From Pseudomonadota bacterium (GTDB lineage: Bacteria; Pseudomonadota; Alphaproteobacteria; Rhizobiales; Xanthobacteraceae): a DNA stretch of 17,371 nucleotides. How positions within the stretch are numbered: position 1 is the stretch's first letter; each line of letters begins with the position of its first letter. The position numbers and the translations under genes were made by a program. The notes beneath the pieces are model-generated. The model searched no databases, had not been told where the DNA came from, and worked only from the letters and a program-made list of their open reading frames with translations. This document shows, in pieces, positions 6,561 through 13,634 of the stretch. The stretch is taken from assembly GCA_023404705.1 (NCBI GenBank), contig JAEYAU010000075.1:1-17371 (forward strand), read 5' to 3'.

Positions 6561-7099
6561 CCGCGTCCACTGACATCGCAGCCATCGTGGTGATGGGCGT
6601 CGCAGGCGCCGGCAAGTCGACCGTCGGGCAGGCGCTCGCAGTGCGGCTCGGCTGCGCGTTCCGCGATGCCGACAGCTTCCACCCGCCCGCCAACATCGCG
6701 AAAATGTCGCAAGGCGTTCCACTCACGGACGAGGATCGCTGGCCCTGGCTCGACGCGATCGCGGCCTGGATCGCGGAGCGTCGTGGGGAAGGGACACTCG
6801 GCGTCGTCACCTGCTCGGCGCTCAAGCGGCGCTATCGCGACGTGCTGCTGCGCGGCGGCCAGGTGCGCCTCGTCTATCTCAAGGGCGACATGCCGCTGAT
6901 CGCGCGTCGGCTCGCGGCGCGGCAGGGTCACTTCATGCCGCCCGCGCTGCTGCAGAGCCAGTTCGACGCGCTCGAGGAGCCAGCCGCCGACGAGGCGCCG
7001 ATCACAGTGTCGGTGGAAGGCACCCCCGAGGAGATCGTCACACGCATCGTGGCCGCGCTCGGCCTGTCGGCGCCGCATCCGCAGCGACGCTCGGGCTGA
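6557..7099 (+). CDS. gntK: Gluconokinase
   Basis: A 180-residue cytoplasmic kinase that phosphorylates gluconate to 6-phosphogluconate with ATP, supplying the substrate of the enzyme encoded just before it. The Walker A loop GVAGAGKST is at 14-22. The GntK signature DADSFHPPANIAKMSQGVPL (37-56) follows, then TDEDRWPWL, the TCSALKRRYRD motif (85-94) and the lid segment around RQGHFMPPALLQSQFDALE. All are diagnostic of the GntK family within P-loop shikimate-kinase-like enzymes, and the length is normal. The ATG overlaps the gnd stop as ATGA, with AGGAG at 6541-6545 as ribosome binding site, so the two are coupled. No gluconate transporter or GntR-type regulator is in the window. Confidence 0.95.
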   Translation: MTASTDIAAIVVMGVAGAGKSTVGQALAVRLGCAFRDADSFHPPANIAKMSQGVPLTDEDRWPWLDAIAAWIAERRGEGTLGVVTCSALKRRYRDVLLRGGQVRLVYLKGDMPLIARRLAARQGHFMPPALLQSQFDALEEPAADEAPITVSVEGTPEEIVTRIVAALGLSAPHPQRRSG

Positions 7100-7104
7100 A
7101 GCTC

Positions 7105-7908
7105 ATGCGCGCGCTCGCCCGAATGGGTCCGATTGGCGCGCTGCTCCTCGCGATCTGGAGCGGCGGCGCGGCGGCGGTCGAGGTCGAGAGGCTGTACGAG
7201 GCGAAGGCGCGCGTCAGCGGCCAAATCGAAGCCACGCGCGCGCAGGGCTTTATCAGCTCGCTCGAAGCCGTGTTGATCAAAGTGTCGGGCGATCCACGCG
7301 TCGTCACGCAGCCGCGCGTTCGCAGGGCGCTGCGGAACGCCGGACAGCTGGTGCAGGACTTCAGCTATCGCGATCTGCTGGCGCACTTGCCGGTGCATGA
7401 CGAGCAGGGCACGCGCGACCGCCCATACGAGCTCACGGTGCGTTTCCTGCCCGAGAAGATCGACGGGCTGCTGCGCGACGTGGGCCGAAGCCCGTGGGGC
7501 GCGTCACGGCCGCGCGTGCTGGTCGTGCTGCAGGTCGACACTGGTGCGATGCGCTACGTGCTCGCGCGTGAAGGCGAGCGCGGGCGCGATCAACGCGAGT
7601 CGCTGACCCTTGCGGCCGAGCGCTTCGGCCTGCCGATCGTGCTGCCGGATCAGGCGACCGCTGCTGGTCTCGCTCAGACCGCAGCGCCGGCGAGTCTGGA
7701 TCAGGTCGAAAAGGCGCAGGAGGCCGACGTGATTCTGCGCGGACGCCTCGTCTGGAGCGACAAGGCGCTCGGCTGGACGGCCGCATGGCAGCTGGACGCG
7801 AAGCCGAAGACCCATCGCTGGCGGATCAGCGGCGTCAATTTCGACGCCGCATTCCGCAATGCCATGGGCGGCGCGCTGCAGATCCTCTCAGGCCACGGCG
7901 CGCCGTAA
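7105..7908 (+). CDS. DUF2066 domain-containing exported protein
   Basis: A 267-residue protein starting 5 bp after gntK, apparently its operon partner. The N-terminus (MRALARMGPIGALLLAIWSG, then GAAA|VEVERLYEAKARV) reads as a signal peptide. The mature protein follows the DUF2066 pattern: an N-terminal strand with VEVERLYEAKARVSGQ, then FISSLEAVLIKVSGDPRV, RRALRNAGQLVQDFSYRD, and a strand-rich middle with RPYELTVRFLPEKIDGLLRD and SRPRVLVVLQVD. A second alpha/beta part covers about 130-265 with LTLAAERFGLPIVLPD and ADVILRGRLVWSDKALGW. The family has no settled function. Its presence behind two sugar-acid enzymes may be mere transcript sharing. The stop TAA lies in the 12-bp palindrome ACGGCGCGCCGT (7895-7906), 3 bp from the stop of the convergent gene. 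Confidence 0.75.
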   Translation: MRALARMGPIGALLLAIWSGGAAAVEVERLYEAKARVSGQIEATRAQGFISSLEAVLIKVSGDPRVVTQPRVRRALRNAGQLVQDFSYRDLLAHLPVHDEQGTRDRPYELTVRFLPEKIDGLLRDVGRSPWGASRPRVLVVLQVDTGAMRYVLAREGERGRDQRESLTLAAERFGLPIVLPDQATAAGLAQTAAPASLDQVEKAQEADVILRGRLVWSDKALGWTAAWQLDAKPKTHRWRISGVNFDAAFRNAMGGALQILSGHGAP

Positions 7909-7911
7909 GCA

Positions 7912-8211
7912 CTAGAACCCCTTCACGACCTGCTGGGTGTGCTCGACTTCGGGCGGGCGCTCGAAGCAATGCCCGACGAGCTTGCGCCACTCCTGGAAGT
8001 CGGGGCTGCCGCGGAACGTGACCGTGTGGTCCTCGACCGTGTCCCACTGCACGTAGAGCCGGTAGCGGCTCGGCTTCTCGATCGACTTCTGCAGCTCCAT
8101 GGCGCTGCAGCCCTTGGCGCGCTGGAACAGCGGCGCGGCGGCCTTCACGCCTTTCTCGAACTCGGCCTCCATGCCGGGCTTCACGTCGATGAGCGCAAGT
8201 TCCCATACCAT
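7912..8211 (-). CDS. Antibiotic biosynthesis monooxygenase (ABM)-like small protein
   Basis: A 99-residue protein of the dimeric ferredoxin-like ABM/YgiN type. It shows an initial strand (VWELALIDVKPG), a helix MEAEFEKGVKAAAPLFQRAKGC, strands around SAMELQKSIEKPSRYRLYVQWD, the family-typical E-DH segment VEDHTVTFRGSPDFQEWRK, and a C-terminal strand (EVEHTQQVVKGF). ABM members include quinol monooxygenases, haem-degrading enzymes and many with unknown substrate. No particular substrate can be read here. It starts 18 bp after the UPF0210 stop with GGGAG as ribosome binding site, so it is the last gene of that operon. It meets the DUF2066 gene head-on with 3 bp between stops. Confidence 0.82.
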   Translation of the reverse strand: MVWELALIDVKPGMEAEFEKGVKAAAPLFQRAKGCSAMELQKSIEKPSRYRLYVQWDTVEDHTVTFRGSPDFQEWRKLVGHCFERPPEVEHTQQVVKGF

Positions 8212-8229
8212 TCTTCACTCCCTTTGGTG

Positions 8230-9600
8230 CTAGTTGATCAGAGCCTGCAGCGGCGAGGGGATGCGGCCGCCGCGCGCGATCAGGCGCGCGCTGGAATGGG
8301 TGTTGACCGGGATCACGGGCGCGTAGCCGAGCAAGCCGCCGAACTCGACGCGGTCGCCGACCTTCCGGCCGACGGCCGGGATCAGCCGCACCGCCGTGGT
8401 CTTCTTGTTGATCATGCCGATCGCGGCCTCGTCCGCGATGATGGCCGCGATGGTCTCGGCCGGCGTGTCGCCCGGAATCGCGATCATGTCGAGCCCGACC
8501 GAGCAGACCGAGGTCATGGCCTCGAGCTTGTCGATCGTGATGGCGCCGCGTTCGGCAGCCTCGATCATGCCAGCATCCTCGGAGAGCGGGATGAAGGCGC
8601 CCGAGAGGCCACCCACATAGCTCGACGCCATGGCGCCGCCCTTCTTCACGGCGTCGTTGAGAAGGGCGAGCGCGGCCGTCGAGCCGTGGGTGCCGACCCG
8701 CTCGAGCCCGATCTCCTCGAGGATGCGCGCGACGCTGTCGCCCTCGGCGGGCGTCGGCGCCAGCGAAAGATCGACGATACCGAACGGAAGGCCGAGCCGC
8801 GCCGCCGCGGTACGGCCGACGAGCTCGCCCGCGCGCGTGATCTTGAAAGCCGTCTCGCGGATCACCGCCGTGAGCGCGCCGAAGTCCACGTTGCCCGCCG
8901 CCTTGACGGCGCGCAGCACCACGCCGGGGCCGCTGATCCCGACATTGACCACGCGATCGGACTCGCTGGCGCCATGGAAGGCGCCCGCCATGAACGGGTT
9001 GTCCTCGACCGCGTTGCAGAACACGACCAGCTTGGCGCAACCGATCGAGCTGTTGTCGGCCGTCAGCGCGGCCGCTTCCTTGATGACGCGGCCCATGGCC
9101 GCGATCGCATCCATGTTGAGCCCGGCACGCGTGGAGCCGACATTGATGGAGGCGCAGACGCGCTTGGTCGCCGCGAGCGCACGGGGCAGGGCGGCGATCA
9201 GCGCCTGATCGGCGGGACTCATCCCCTTCTCGACATGGGCCGAGAAGCCGCCGACGAAATCCACGTCCACCTCATGCGCGGCGCGGTCGAGGGTCTCGGC
9301 GATGCGCAGCAGCTCGTCGGGGCCGCAGCGGCCCGCGATGAGCGAGACCGGCGTCACAGCGATGCGGTTGTTGACGATCGGGATGCCGAACTCGCGCGAC
9401 AGCGCCTGACTCACGGCGCGAAGGTTGCGCGTGATGCCCGTCACCTTGTCGTAGATGTTGCGGCAGAGCGTCTCGGGCTGCTCGCTCACACAGTCGAGCA
9501 GGCTGATGCCGACCGTGATGGTGCGGATGTCGAGCTGCTCGGTCCGCACCATGCTGATGGTTTCGAGGATCTCCTCGCCGGAGAAGCCGAGATGGCGCAT
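8230..9600 (-). CDS. UPF0210 / PFL family protein (DUF711)
   Basis: A 456-residue protein of normal length for UPF0210. It opens with a short helical segment FSGEEILETISMVRTEQLDI, then RTITVGISLLDC. Diagnostic runs include FGIPIVNNRIAVTPVSLIAG, DFVGGFSAHVEKGMSPAD, CASINVGSTRAGLNMDAI, VNVGISGPGVVLRAV, GGLSGAFIPLSEDAGMI and CSVGLDMIAIPGDTPAETI. The family is annotated as pyruvate-formate-lyase-like by fold, but I see no glycyl-radical motif and no activity is settled. The start follows an AGGAGG-like ribosome binding site (GGAGG, 9607-9611) that abuts the stop of the ACT gene. UPF0210 next to an ACT-domain UPF0237 gene is a long-recognised conserved pair across bacteria and archaea, so the ACT protein probably regulates or partners this one (inference). 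Confidence 0.93.
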   Translation of the reverse strand: MRHLGFSGEEILETISMVRTEQLDIRTITVGISLLDCVSEQPETLCRNIYDKVTGITRNLRAVSQALSREFGIPIVNNRIAVTPVSLIAGRCGPDELLRIAETLDRAAHEVDVDFVGGFSAHVEKGMSPADQALIAALPRALAATKRVCASINVGSTRAGLNMDAIAAMGRVIKEAAALTADNSSIGCAKLVVFCNAVEDNPFMAGAFHGASESDRVVNVGISGPGVVLRAVKAAGNVDFGALTAVIRETAFKITRAGELVGRTAAARLGLPFGIVDLSLAPTPAEGDSVARILEEIGLERVGTHGSTAALALLNDAVKKGGAMASSYVGGLSGAFIPLSEDAGMIEAAERGAITIDKLEAMTSVCSVGLDMIAIPGDTPAETIAAIIADEAAIGMINKKTTAVRLIPAVGRKVGDRVEFGGLLGYAPVIPVNTHSSARLIARGGRIPSPLQALIN

Positions 9601-9611
9601 GAGTGTCCTCC

Positions 9612-9911
9612 TCAGAGCCTGTGCATGGCTTTGAAGATCTCCTCGCGCTGGATCTCGATGCGCACGCCGAGCTCTTCGCCCTTGCGGGCGAGCGTCTCGG
9701 TGAGGTCGTTGAAGGAGATCTTCGCGCCGCCGAGGTCCACCATCATAATCATGGTGAAGAACTCGCGGATCACAGACTGGCTGATGTCCAGGATGTTCAC
9801 ATTGGCGTCGGCCAGCACATTGGCGATGCCCGCGATGATGCCGACGCGGTCCGAGCCGATAACGGTGACGATGGCGCGGCCCGAGAGCGGGCCCGTGGTC
9901 TTGTCAGGCAT
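9612..9911 (-). CDS. ACT domain protein (UPF0237)
   Basis: A 99-residue protein that is essentially one ACT domain with C-terminal extension. After a 12-residue polar leader comes AIVTVIGSDRVGIIAGIANV with the GIIAGI ligand-loop/helix pattern. Then follow LADANVNILDISQSV, the strand FFTMIMMVDLGG, the helix FNDLTETLARKGEEL and the strand VRIEIQREEIF. This matches the UPF0237 family, related to GcvR-type regulators. ACT domains usually bind amino acids or other small ligands and control a partner. The stop lies 11 bp before the UPF0210 start, whose ribosome binding site it abuts, so they are co-translated. An in-frame later start is unlikely, since no ATG precedes the first strand. Confidence 0.92.
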   Translation of the reverse strand: MPDKTTGPLSGRAIVTVIGSDRVGIIAGIANVLADANVNILDISQSVIREFFTMIMMVDLGGAKISFNDLTETLARKGEELGVRIEIQREEIFKAMHRL

Positions 9912-9931
9912 GGAGCCGAGGTCCGATTGCG

Positions 9932-9951
9932 GGACCGCGGGGCTGCGGTCC
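9932..9951 (-). promoter_or_regulatory. Inverted repeat in leader of the ACT-UPF0210 operon
   Basis: Perfect 7-bp arms GGACCGC (9932-9938) and GCGGTCC (9945-9951) with a 6-base loop, ending 20 bp before the ATG at 9911. It could be an operator or a leader hairpin affecting translation. No known motif is recognised. Confidence 0.35.
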
Positions 9952-9976
9952 GGCAGTCTTCTCGGCGAAACCGGGG

Positions 9977-10009
9977 CGCCCTGGCAAGCGCAAATGCGCG
10001 GCCAGGGCG
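9977..10009 (-). terminator. Long hairpin just after flbD (probable operon end)
   Basis: Perfect 9-bp arms CGCCCTGGC (9977-9985) and GCCAGGGCG (10001-10009) enclose a second nested stem GCGC-AAAT-GCGC (9988-9999). The hairpin begins 7 bp after the flbD TAA. The tail on the minus strand has only a short TTT, so termination might be imperfect or Rho-aided, but position and stability favour the end of the fliF operon transcript. Confidence 0.6.
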
Positions 10010-10016
10010 ATTGAGC

Positions 10017-11387
10017 TTACCCCGCCATACGCACATCGCCGCCGCCGGGAGGCGGCACGGGAATGCCGTCGTCGGCGTATTCGTTGAGCTTGTTGCGCAG
10101 CGTGCGGATCGAGATGCCGAGGATGTTGGCCGCGTGGGTGCGGTTGCCGAGGCAGTGCTTGAGCGTCTCCAGGATGAGATCGCGCTCGACGTCGGCCACC
10201 GTGCGGCCGACGAGCGCGCGGGTCACGGTCTCGGCTGCCAGCGTTGCATGCGCGACCGCGGGCGCGGCGCGCTGCTCGTTGAGGCGCGCGCCGTCGGGCG
10301 CGAGGATCGCCTCGGGTCCGATCTCGGGGCCCTGCGCCATCAGTACGGCGCGGTGCATAGTGTTCTCGAGCTCGCGCACGTTGCCGGGCCAGCGGTTCAC
10401 CACGAGCTGGCGGCGCGCGTCGGCCGAGAGCGGGCGCAGCGGCAGGCCGTTCGCCTGCGCATACATCTTGGCGAAGTATTGCGCGATCTCGAGGATGTCC
10501 GCCGGACGATCGCGCAGCGGCGGGATCTTCAGGTTCACGACGTTGAGGCGGAACAGCAGGTCCTCGCGGAATTTGCCCTCGCGCACCGCGTCCGTGAGGT
10601 TGCGGTTCGAGGTCGCGATGATGCGGATGTCGACCGCCACCGGCTTGGTGCCGCCGACGCGGTCGATCACGCGCTCCTGCACGGCGCGGAGCAGCTTCGC
10701 CTGCAGGCGCACATCCATTTCCGAGATTTCATCGAGCAGCAGCGTGCCTCCCGAGGCTTCCTCGAACTTGCCGATGCGGCGCGCGATCGCGCCCGTGAAG
10801 GCACCCTTCTCGTGGCCGAACAGCTCGGACTCGAGCAGATGCTCCGGGATCGCGGCGCAGTTGACGGAGATGAACGGTGCGCGCGAGCGGTTCGACTTGG
10901 CGTGAACGTAACGGGCCAGCACTTCCTTGCCGGTGCCGGACTCGCCGGTGATCAGCACGGACGCCTCGCTCGGCGCGATCTGCTGGGCGAGCCGCACGAC
11001 GTGGCCCATGGCCTCGTCCTTGAACACCAGCTCGCGATGATCGTCGGCGACGGCCGCGAGCACGGCGGCGATCAGCTCGGGATCGGGCGGGAGCGGGATG
11101 TACTCCTTGGCGCCCGCATGGATCGCGGCGACCGCCGCGCGCGCGTCGGTCGCGACGCCGCAGGCGACGAGGGGCACGTGGATGTGCTCGGCCTCGAGCC
11201 GGGTGAGCAGGTCGCGAATGTCGACCGCGACATCGACCATCAGGAGGTCGGCGCCGCGACCTGCGCGCAGAACGGCCACCGCCTGCTCGCTGCTCTCCGC
11301 GTGGGTGACGGTGGCGCCCTTGTCCATGGCGAGCTTGGTCGCGAGGGTGAGCTGGCCCTTCAGCGTGCCGACGATGAGAAGACGCAT
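10017..11387 (-). CDS. flbD: Sigma-54-dependent flagellar transcription activator FlbD
   Basis: A 456-residue NtrC-like regulator. Residues 1-115 form a receiver-like domain: the phospho-acceptor position keeps an aspartate (Asp52 in LLMVDVAVD), but the acidic pair near residue 8 (VGTLK) and the usual lysine near 100 (IPLPP) are missing. The AAA+ domain (about 125-350) has Walker A GESGTGKE (148-155), the sigma54-contact loop GAFTGA (195-200), Walker B GGTLLLDE (213-220), LLFRLNV and WPGNVRELEN (333-342). The C-terminal Fis-type HTH (about 400-436) contains NRTHAANILGISIRTLRNKL. In Caulobacter, FlbD activates late and represses early flagellar genes under control of FliX. It is last in the fliF-fliG-fliH-fliN-flbD unit, as in Caulobacter. 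The 67-bp gap after fliN holds a purine-rich ribosome-binding stretch. Confidence 0.93.
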   Translation of the reverse strand: MRLLIVGTLKGQLTLATKLAMDKGATVTHAESSEQAVAVLRAGRGADLLMVDVAVDIRDLLTRLEAEHIHVPLVACGVATDARAAVAAIHAGAKEYIPLPPDPELIAAVLAAVADDHRELVFKDEAMGHVVRLAQQIAPSEASVLITGESGTGKEVLARYVHAKSNRSRAPFISVNCAAIPEHLLESELFGHEKGAFTGAIARRIGKFEEASGGTLLLDEISEMDVRLQAKLLRAVQERVIDRVGGTKPVAVDIRIIATSNRNLTDAVREGKFREDLLFRLNVVNLKIPPLRDRPADILEIAQYFAKMYAQANGLPLRPLSADARRQLVVNRWPGNVRELENTMHRAVLMAQGPEIGPEAILAPDGARLNEQRAAPAVAHATLAAETVTRALVGRTVADVERDLILETLKHCLGNRTHAANILGISIRTLRNKLNEYADDGIPVPPPGGGDVRMAG

Positions 11388-11454
11388 GGGTCCTGTCCTT
11401 TCCTATCCTTTTCTTGCCTTCCCGCGTTCGGGAGGCTGGCCGATCCGCAGCGCG

Positions 11455-11829
11455 CTAGCTGCGCTCCGCCTTGATGATTTCGGTCATGGTTACGCCGAGC
11501 TTGTCCTCGACCAGCACGACTTCGCCGCGCGCCACGAGACGGTTGTTGACGTAGATGTCGATCGCCTCGCCGACCTTGCGGTCGAGCTCGAGCACGGCGC
11601 CCGGGCCGAGCTTCAACAGGTTGCCGACATCCATGCGGGCGCGGCCGAGCACGGCCGAGACCTGCACCGGAACGTCGAACACGGCTTCGAGGTCGGCCGC
11701 GCTGCGCGCGGCACCATCGGGATCGTTCTCGAGCGCCACCGCGCCCTGACCGCGCCGGATGACGTCCTGCTGCGGCTCCTGTTCCAGGTCGGGGAGCGGG
11801 ATCTTGCTTTCGTTATTTTCGTCGCTCAT
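11455..11829 (-). CDS. fliN: Flagellar motor switch protein FliN
   Basis: A 124-residue C-ring component, near the usual 100-140 residues. The first 44 residues are acidic and unstructured-looking (MSDENNESKIPLPDLEQEPQ). The SpoA (surface presentation of antigens) domain then spans about 45-120: DLEAVFDVPVQVSAVLGRA, LLKLGPGAVLELDRKVGEAI, DIYVNNRLVARGEVV and VEDKLGVTMTEI, all FliN hallmarks. It works with FliG and FliM in torque switching. FliM is not in this window. The start is supported by AAAGG about 10 bp upstream and by the acidic leader common in alphaproteobacterial FliN. A 74-bp gap containing a 44-bp palindromic repeat separates it from fliH. Confidence 0.95.
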   Translation of the reverse strand: MSDENNESKIPLPDLEQEPQQDVIRRGQGAVALENDPDGAARSAADLEAVFDVPVQVSAVLGRARMDVGNLLKLGPGAVLELDRKVGEAIDIYVNNRLVARGEVVLVEDKLGVTMTEIIKAERS

Positions 11830-11855
11830 CGCTCGAACCTTTCAGCTCGTCTTGC

Positions 11856-11899
11856 GCATGATCTATTTGACAAACCGGTTTTCATTTTTCGGATCATGC
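11856..11899. repeat. REP-like 44-bp palindromic element between fliH and fliN
   Basis: Perfect outer 8-bp arms GCATGATC (11856-11863) and GATCATGC (11892-11899) enclose a T-rich interior with a central AAACCGGTTT palindrome (11872-11881). From memory it matches the general layout of short interspersed palindromes frequent in Bradyrhizobium, Rhodopseudomonas and Mesorhizobium intergenic DNA (CATGATC...AAACCGGTTT...GATCATG). It is more AT-rich than everything around it. It lies 4 bp past the fliH stop and about 26 bp before the fliN start, so it will fold in the operon mRNA. Confidence 0.75.
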
Positions 11900-11903
11900 T
11901 GCG

Positions 11904-12539
11904 TCAGGGTTTCTGTCCGTTGCGGCGGGCCGCCACATAACGGCCGACCGCTTCGGCAATCGTGGCTTCGATGGCGGCACGATCGCGCACCATGCCGCCG
12001 TCCGCCCATTCGATGCGGCAGTCACCGACCGCGACGTCCGGAGCCGCGAGCACGACCAGCCGGCCATCGAAGCCGTGCATACGCGCGATCTCCTCGAGCT
12101 TGGCGCGGGCGTTCTCGTAGAGCGCATCGTTGACGCGGATTGCCACATGCGGCGCCGCGATCAGATGCCGGAAGCAGTCCGCCGCGAGCGCTGCGATCTC
12201 GGCCATCGGCTCGGCCGCGATCAGCTCGGGGGCGAGCTTGTTGGCGACCGCGACCGCCACCTCGACGGCTTCGGCCTCGAGCCGGCCTTCGACCGAGGCG
12301 AGGCCCCGGGCAAGGCCTTCGAGGCCTGCCGCGATGCGCTCGTAGGCCGCGGCCGCGCGCTTCTCGGCTTCCGCGACGGCCTTCGCCTCCGCGGCCGCGA
12401 AGCCGCTGCGATGGCCGCGGGCTTCCGCATCCGCGAGCGCCGCCTGATGCGCCGAGAGCGGAATCATCGGCTCGGCCGGCTTGGTGGCCTCCTTGGCCGC
12501 GAAGTCGTCCTCGAACAGGAATTTGACCGGTGCTGTCAT
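11904..12539 (-). CDS. fliH: Flagellar export-ATPase regulator FliH
   Basis: A 211-residue protein that in flagellated bacteria binds the FliI ATPase and links it to the C-ring for type III export. It shows the FliH layout: a short N-terminal tail (MTAPVKFLFEDDFAAKE), a long Ala/Glu-rich helical region at about 30-105 with glycine-spaced repeats (GFAAAEAKAVAEAEKRAAAA), then the conserved C-terminal domain with AVAVANKLAPELI, CFRHLIAAPHVAIRVND, DVAVGDCRIEWADGG and IEATIAEAVGRYV. It corresponds to flbE in Caulobacter naming. I chose the ATG at 12539; another ATG at 12545 would add two residues and lies 1 bp from the fliG stop. Either start implies tight coupling with fliG. Confidence 0.9.
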   Translation of the reverse strand: MTAPVKFLFEDDFAAKEATKPAEPMIPLSAHQAALADAEARGHRSGFAAAEAKAVAEAEKRAAAAYERIAAGLEGLARGLASVEGRLEAEAVEVAVAVANKLAPELIAAEPMAEIAALAADCFRHLIAAPHVAIRVNDALYENARAKLEEIARMHGFDGRLVVLAAPDVAVGDCRIEWADGGMVRDRAAIEATIAEAVGRYVAARRNGQKP

Positions 12540-12546
12540 GCCCATC

Positions 12547-13623
12547 TCAATAGACCAGCTCGTCCTCACCGCGGCTCTTGGAGATCATGATCTCGCCCTT
12601 GGCGGCGAGATCCTTGGCGAGGTTGACGAGCAATGCCTGCGCCTCATCGACGTCGCGCAGCCGCACGGGGCCCATCGCGCCCATGTCGTCGACCAGCATC
12701 TTGGCGGCGCGGCTCGACATGTTGCCGAGGAAGAACTGGCGGACAGTGTCGCTCGCGCCCTTGAGGGCGACCGCGAGCTTGTCCTTGTCGACGTGGCGCA
12801 TCAGCGTCTGCGCGGAACCCGTGTCGAGCTTCACCAAGTCATCGAAGGTGAACATCAGCGTCTTGATGCGCTCGGCGGCCTCGCGGTTGCCCTCTTCCAG
12901 CGCGGTGAGGAAGCGGGTCTCAGTCTGGCGGTCGAAATTGTTGAAGATCTCGGCCATCACCTCGTGCGCGTCGCGGCGGCGCGTCTGCGAGAGGTTGGAC
13001 ATGAACTCAGTGCGCAGCGTGTTCTCGACGCGCTCGATCACATCCTTCTGCACGGCCTCCATCTTGAGCATGCGCATGACGACGTCGAGCGCGAGCTCTT
13101 CGGGGAGGATCGCGAGCACGCGCGCGGCGTGCTCGGGGCGGAGCTTCGAGAGCACGACAGCCACGGTCTGCGGGTATTCGTTCTTGAGGTAGTTGGCGAG
13201 AACCTGCTCCTGGACGTTGGAGAGTTTCTCCCACATGTTGCGGCCCGCGGGGCCGCGGATCTCTTCCATCAGGTTGCTGACGCGCTCGGGCGGGAGGTAC
13301 TGCTGGAGCAGGCGTTCGGTGGCATCGAAGTTGCCGAGCAGGGCGCCGGACGCCGAGAGGCGTCCCACGAATTCGAGCAGCAGGCTTTCGACCGCCTCGG
13401 CTTCCACCGTACCGATGGTCGACATCACGATGGAGAGCTGCCGCAGCTCGTCGTCATCGAGCAGCTTCCAGACCTTCTCGCCGTGCTGCTCGCCCAGCGC
13501 CAGCATCAGCACGGCTGCGCGCTCCGGCCCGCGCAGCTGCCGGCCGGTCCCGTTCTGCGCCTGGCGACCCGCGAGGGTCGCGACCAGGTCGGCAATGTCG
13601 TTGGATTTATCGGCTGCGGCCAT
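12547..13623 (-). CDS. fliG: Flagellar motor switch protein FliG
   Basis: A 358-residue rotor protein, slightly longer than the common 330-345 because of a polar N-terminal tail (1-27). The N-terminal domain begins around RQLRGPERAAVLMLALGEQH and binds FliF. The middle domain contains the EHPQT-like motif as NEYPQTVAVVLSKL (148-161), with Tyr for His. The C-terminal torque domain has the hydrophobic MFTF patch (257-260, MFVF in others), followed by DDLVKLDTGSAQTLMRHVD and the charged helix DKLAVALKGASDTVRQFFLG that faces the stator. It ends GEDELVY. The gene begins 11 bp after the fliF stop. Confidence 0.97.
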   Translation of the reverse strand: MAAADKSNDIADLVATLAGRQAQNGTGRQLRGPERAAVLMLALGEQHGEKVWKLLDDDELRQLSIVMSTIGTVEAEAVESLLLEFVGRLSASGALLGNFDATERLLQQYLPPERVSNLMEEIRGPAGRNMWEKLSNVQEQVLANYLKNEYPQTVAVVLSKLRPEHAARVLAILPEELALDVVMRMLKMEAVQKDVIERVENTLRTEFMSNLSQTRRRDAHEVMAEIFNNFDRQTETRFLTALEEGNREAAERIKTLMFTFDDLVKLDTGSAQTLMRHVDKDKLAVALKGASDTVRQFFLGNMSSRAAKMLVDDMGAMGPVRLRDVDEAQALLVNLAKDLAAKGEIMISKSRGEDELVY

Positions 13624-13634
13624 GGCGGGTCAGA

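Noticed and set aside
7939..10014. A plus-strand open frame of 691 codons antisense to the UPF0210/ACT/ABM genes
   Set aside because: Its peptide is Arg/His/Asp-rich low-complexity text with no motif, while the opposite strand holds three clear families. It is open because of GC-biased third positions.
9603..11474. A plus-strand open frame of 623 codons antisense to flbD
   Set aside because: Shadow of the flbD coding frame; no domain pattern and no ribosome binding site.
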